A stretch of 64,000 bases of DNA from Chersky-840 sp963848335 (GTDB lineage Bacteria > Actinomycetota > Acidimicrobiia > Acidimicrobiales > UBA8190). The stretch lies in NCBI GenBank assembly GCA_963848335.1, contig CAWKDD010000001.1:1612001-1676000 (forward strand). The letters run 5' to 3'. Below the pieces are notes generated by a model. The model did not search any database, was not told the DNA's origin, and was given only the letters and a program-made list of their open reading frames with translations. Position 1 is the stretch's first letter. Every line of letters starts with the position of its first letter. The translations under genes were made by a program, and so were the position numbers. Positions 63,551 to 64,000 of the stretch are shown piece after piece.

Positions 63551-64000
63551 TCAGGCCGGGGGACCGGTGGTGAGCTGGACCGACGCCGTGTGGCTGGTGC
63601 CCGAGGCGTCGACCCATCCGACCGACACGGTGTCGCCGGGCTTGTACTTGAGCAGCGCGTTGGACAGGTCCTGGGCCGTCGAGATGGTGGCGTTGTCGAT
63701 CGACACCACCGTGTCGCCCGCCGTGATCCCGGCACCGTCGGCCGCGCTCCCGGCCTGCACCTCCTGCACGAAGGCACCGGCCACGCCCGAGCTGCTCCCC
63801 GATCCGCCGAAGATCCCACCGCCCGACGACGACCCGTCGCTCACCTCGACGCCGAGCAGGGCCCGCGGCCCGATTTGGATCGTGGAGCTGGACTGGCCCT
63901 TCTTGATCTGGTCGATGATCGAGATCGCATGGTTGATGCCGATGGCGTAGCCCTGATTGGTGGCGCCGTCGGACTCGGCCGCCGCCGTGTTCATGCCGAC
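63551..64000 (-). CDS. HtrA/DegP-like serine protease, C-terminal part (partial)
   Basis: The frame runs off the right edge, so only about 150 C-terminal residues are visible. They begin with Val-Gly-Met-Asn-Thr-Ala and Gly-Tyr-Ala-Ile-Gly-Ile-Asn, the end of a trypsin-like S1C domain, followed by one PDZ domain (about the last 100 residues) with Ala-Gly-Ile-Thr-Ala-Gly-Asp-Thr-Val-Val-Ser-Ile and Ser-Asn-Ala-Leu. A Ser/Gly-rich loop (Ser-Ser-Ser-Gly-Gly-Gly) precedes the PDZ strand. The catalytic triad is outside the window. It would act on misfolded proteins outside the membrane. Confidence 0.88.
   Translation of the reverse strand, partial: VGMNTAAAESDGATNQGYAIGINHAISIIDQIKKGQSSSTIQIGPRALLGVEVSDGSSSGGGIFGGSGSSSGVAGAFVQEVQAGSAADGAGITAGDTVVSIDNATISTAQDLSNALLKYKPGDTVSVGWVDASGTSHTASVQLTTGPPA

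Overview
The window is very GC-rich, with frequent GTG and TTG starts and long runs of genes whose ends overlap by 1-17 bases. Its gene content is actinobacterial: an AftD-type arabinofuranosyltransferase, an Rv2578c-type radical SAM protein behind an SOS-box palindrome, ScpAB, TlyA, and a TraR/DksA-type zinc-finger protein. My best inference is a member of Acidimicrobiia or a nearby actinobacterial lineage, possibly from a metagenome or draft assembly. The taxonomy rests on gene content read by eye, not on a search.

Layout. (1) 1-16.4 kb is an envelope and membrane-protein region. It holds the end of a low-complexity protein, a large YfhO-like membrane protein, a PAS-GGDEF diguanylate cyclase, a LON-domain protein, a histidine phosphatase, a membrane-embedded spermidine-synthase-like protein, a methyltransferase, a GT39-type membrane glycosyltransferase, and an aftD-acyltransferase pair. 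(2) 16.6-26.5 kb holds mostly single genes: two MFS transporters, a nitroreductase, a Gfo/Idh/MocA oxidoreductase, a flavodoxin-like reductase, a DMFase-like secreted protein, the radical SAM protein and a TrpB2-type synthase. (3) 26.5-43.3 kb is a dense housekeeping run: HAD phosphatase, phasin-like protein, tlyA, nadK, recN, pyrG, Nudix, xerD, zinc-finger protein, M50 protease, trpS (opposite strand), scpA, scpB, rluB-like gene, aroH, tyrA, aroA, cmk, plsC. (4) 43.2-49.2 kb is a minus-strand block (YfhO-like protein, GT2, HD phosphohydrolase, MFS) between plsC and ispH. (5) 49.2-53.4 kb has ispH, a DUF512 radical SAM protein, der and a small zinc-ribbon membrane protein. (6) 53.4-56.3 kb starts with tRNA-Pro(GGG), followed by a looser, less GC-rich accessory stretch with a SnoaL-like protein, a methyltransferase, two very small genes with strong ribosome binding sites, and about 0.85 kb with no convincing gene. 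(7) 56.3-64 kb has an LCP-family ligase, a small secreted protein, an IolB-like isomerase, an FAD oxidoreductase, a third YfhO-like protein and the end of an HtrA-type protease.

How the genes fit together. Envelope glycoconjugate assembly is the main theme: the arabinosyltransferase, other GT-C-like proteins, GT2, two acyltransferases and the LCP attachment enzyme. The central run combines nucleotide supply, aromatic amino acid branch-point enzymes, chromosome condensation and resolution, and ribosome maturation.

Data quality. Many reading frames in about 4.4-16 kb and 46-51 kb are broken by one-base indels, including the normally essential ispH, while about 27-43 kb is almost clean. I read most of these breaks as consensus errors. 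For such genes I give the span of the reconstructed gene and state where the frame changes.
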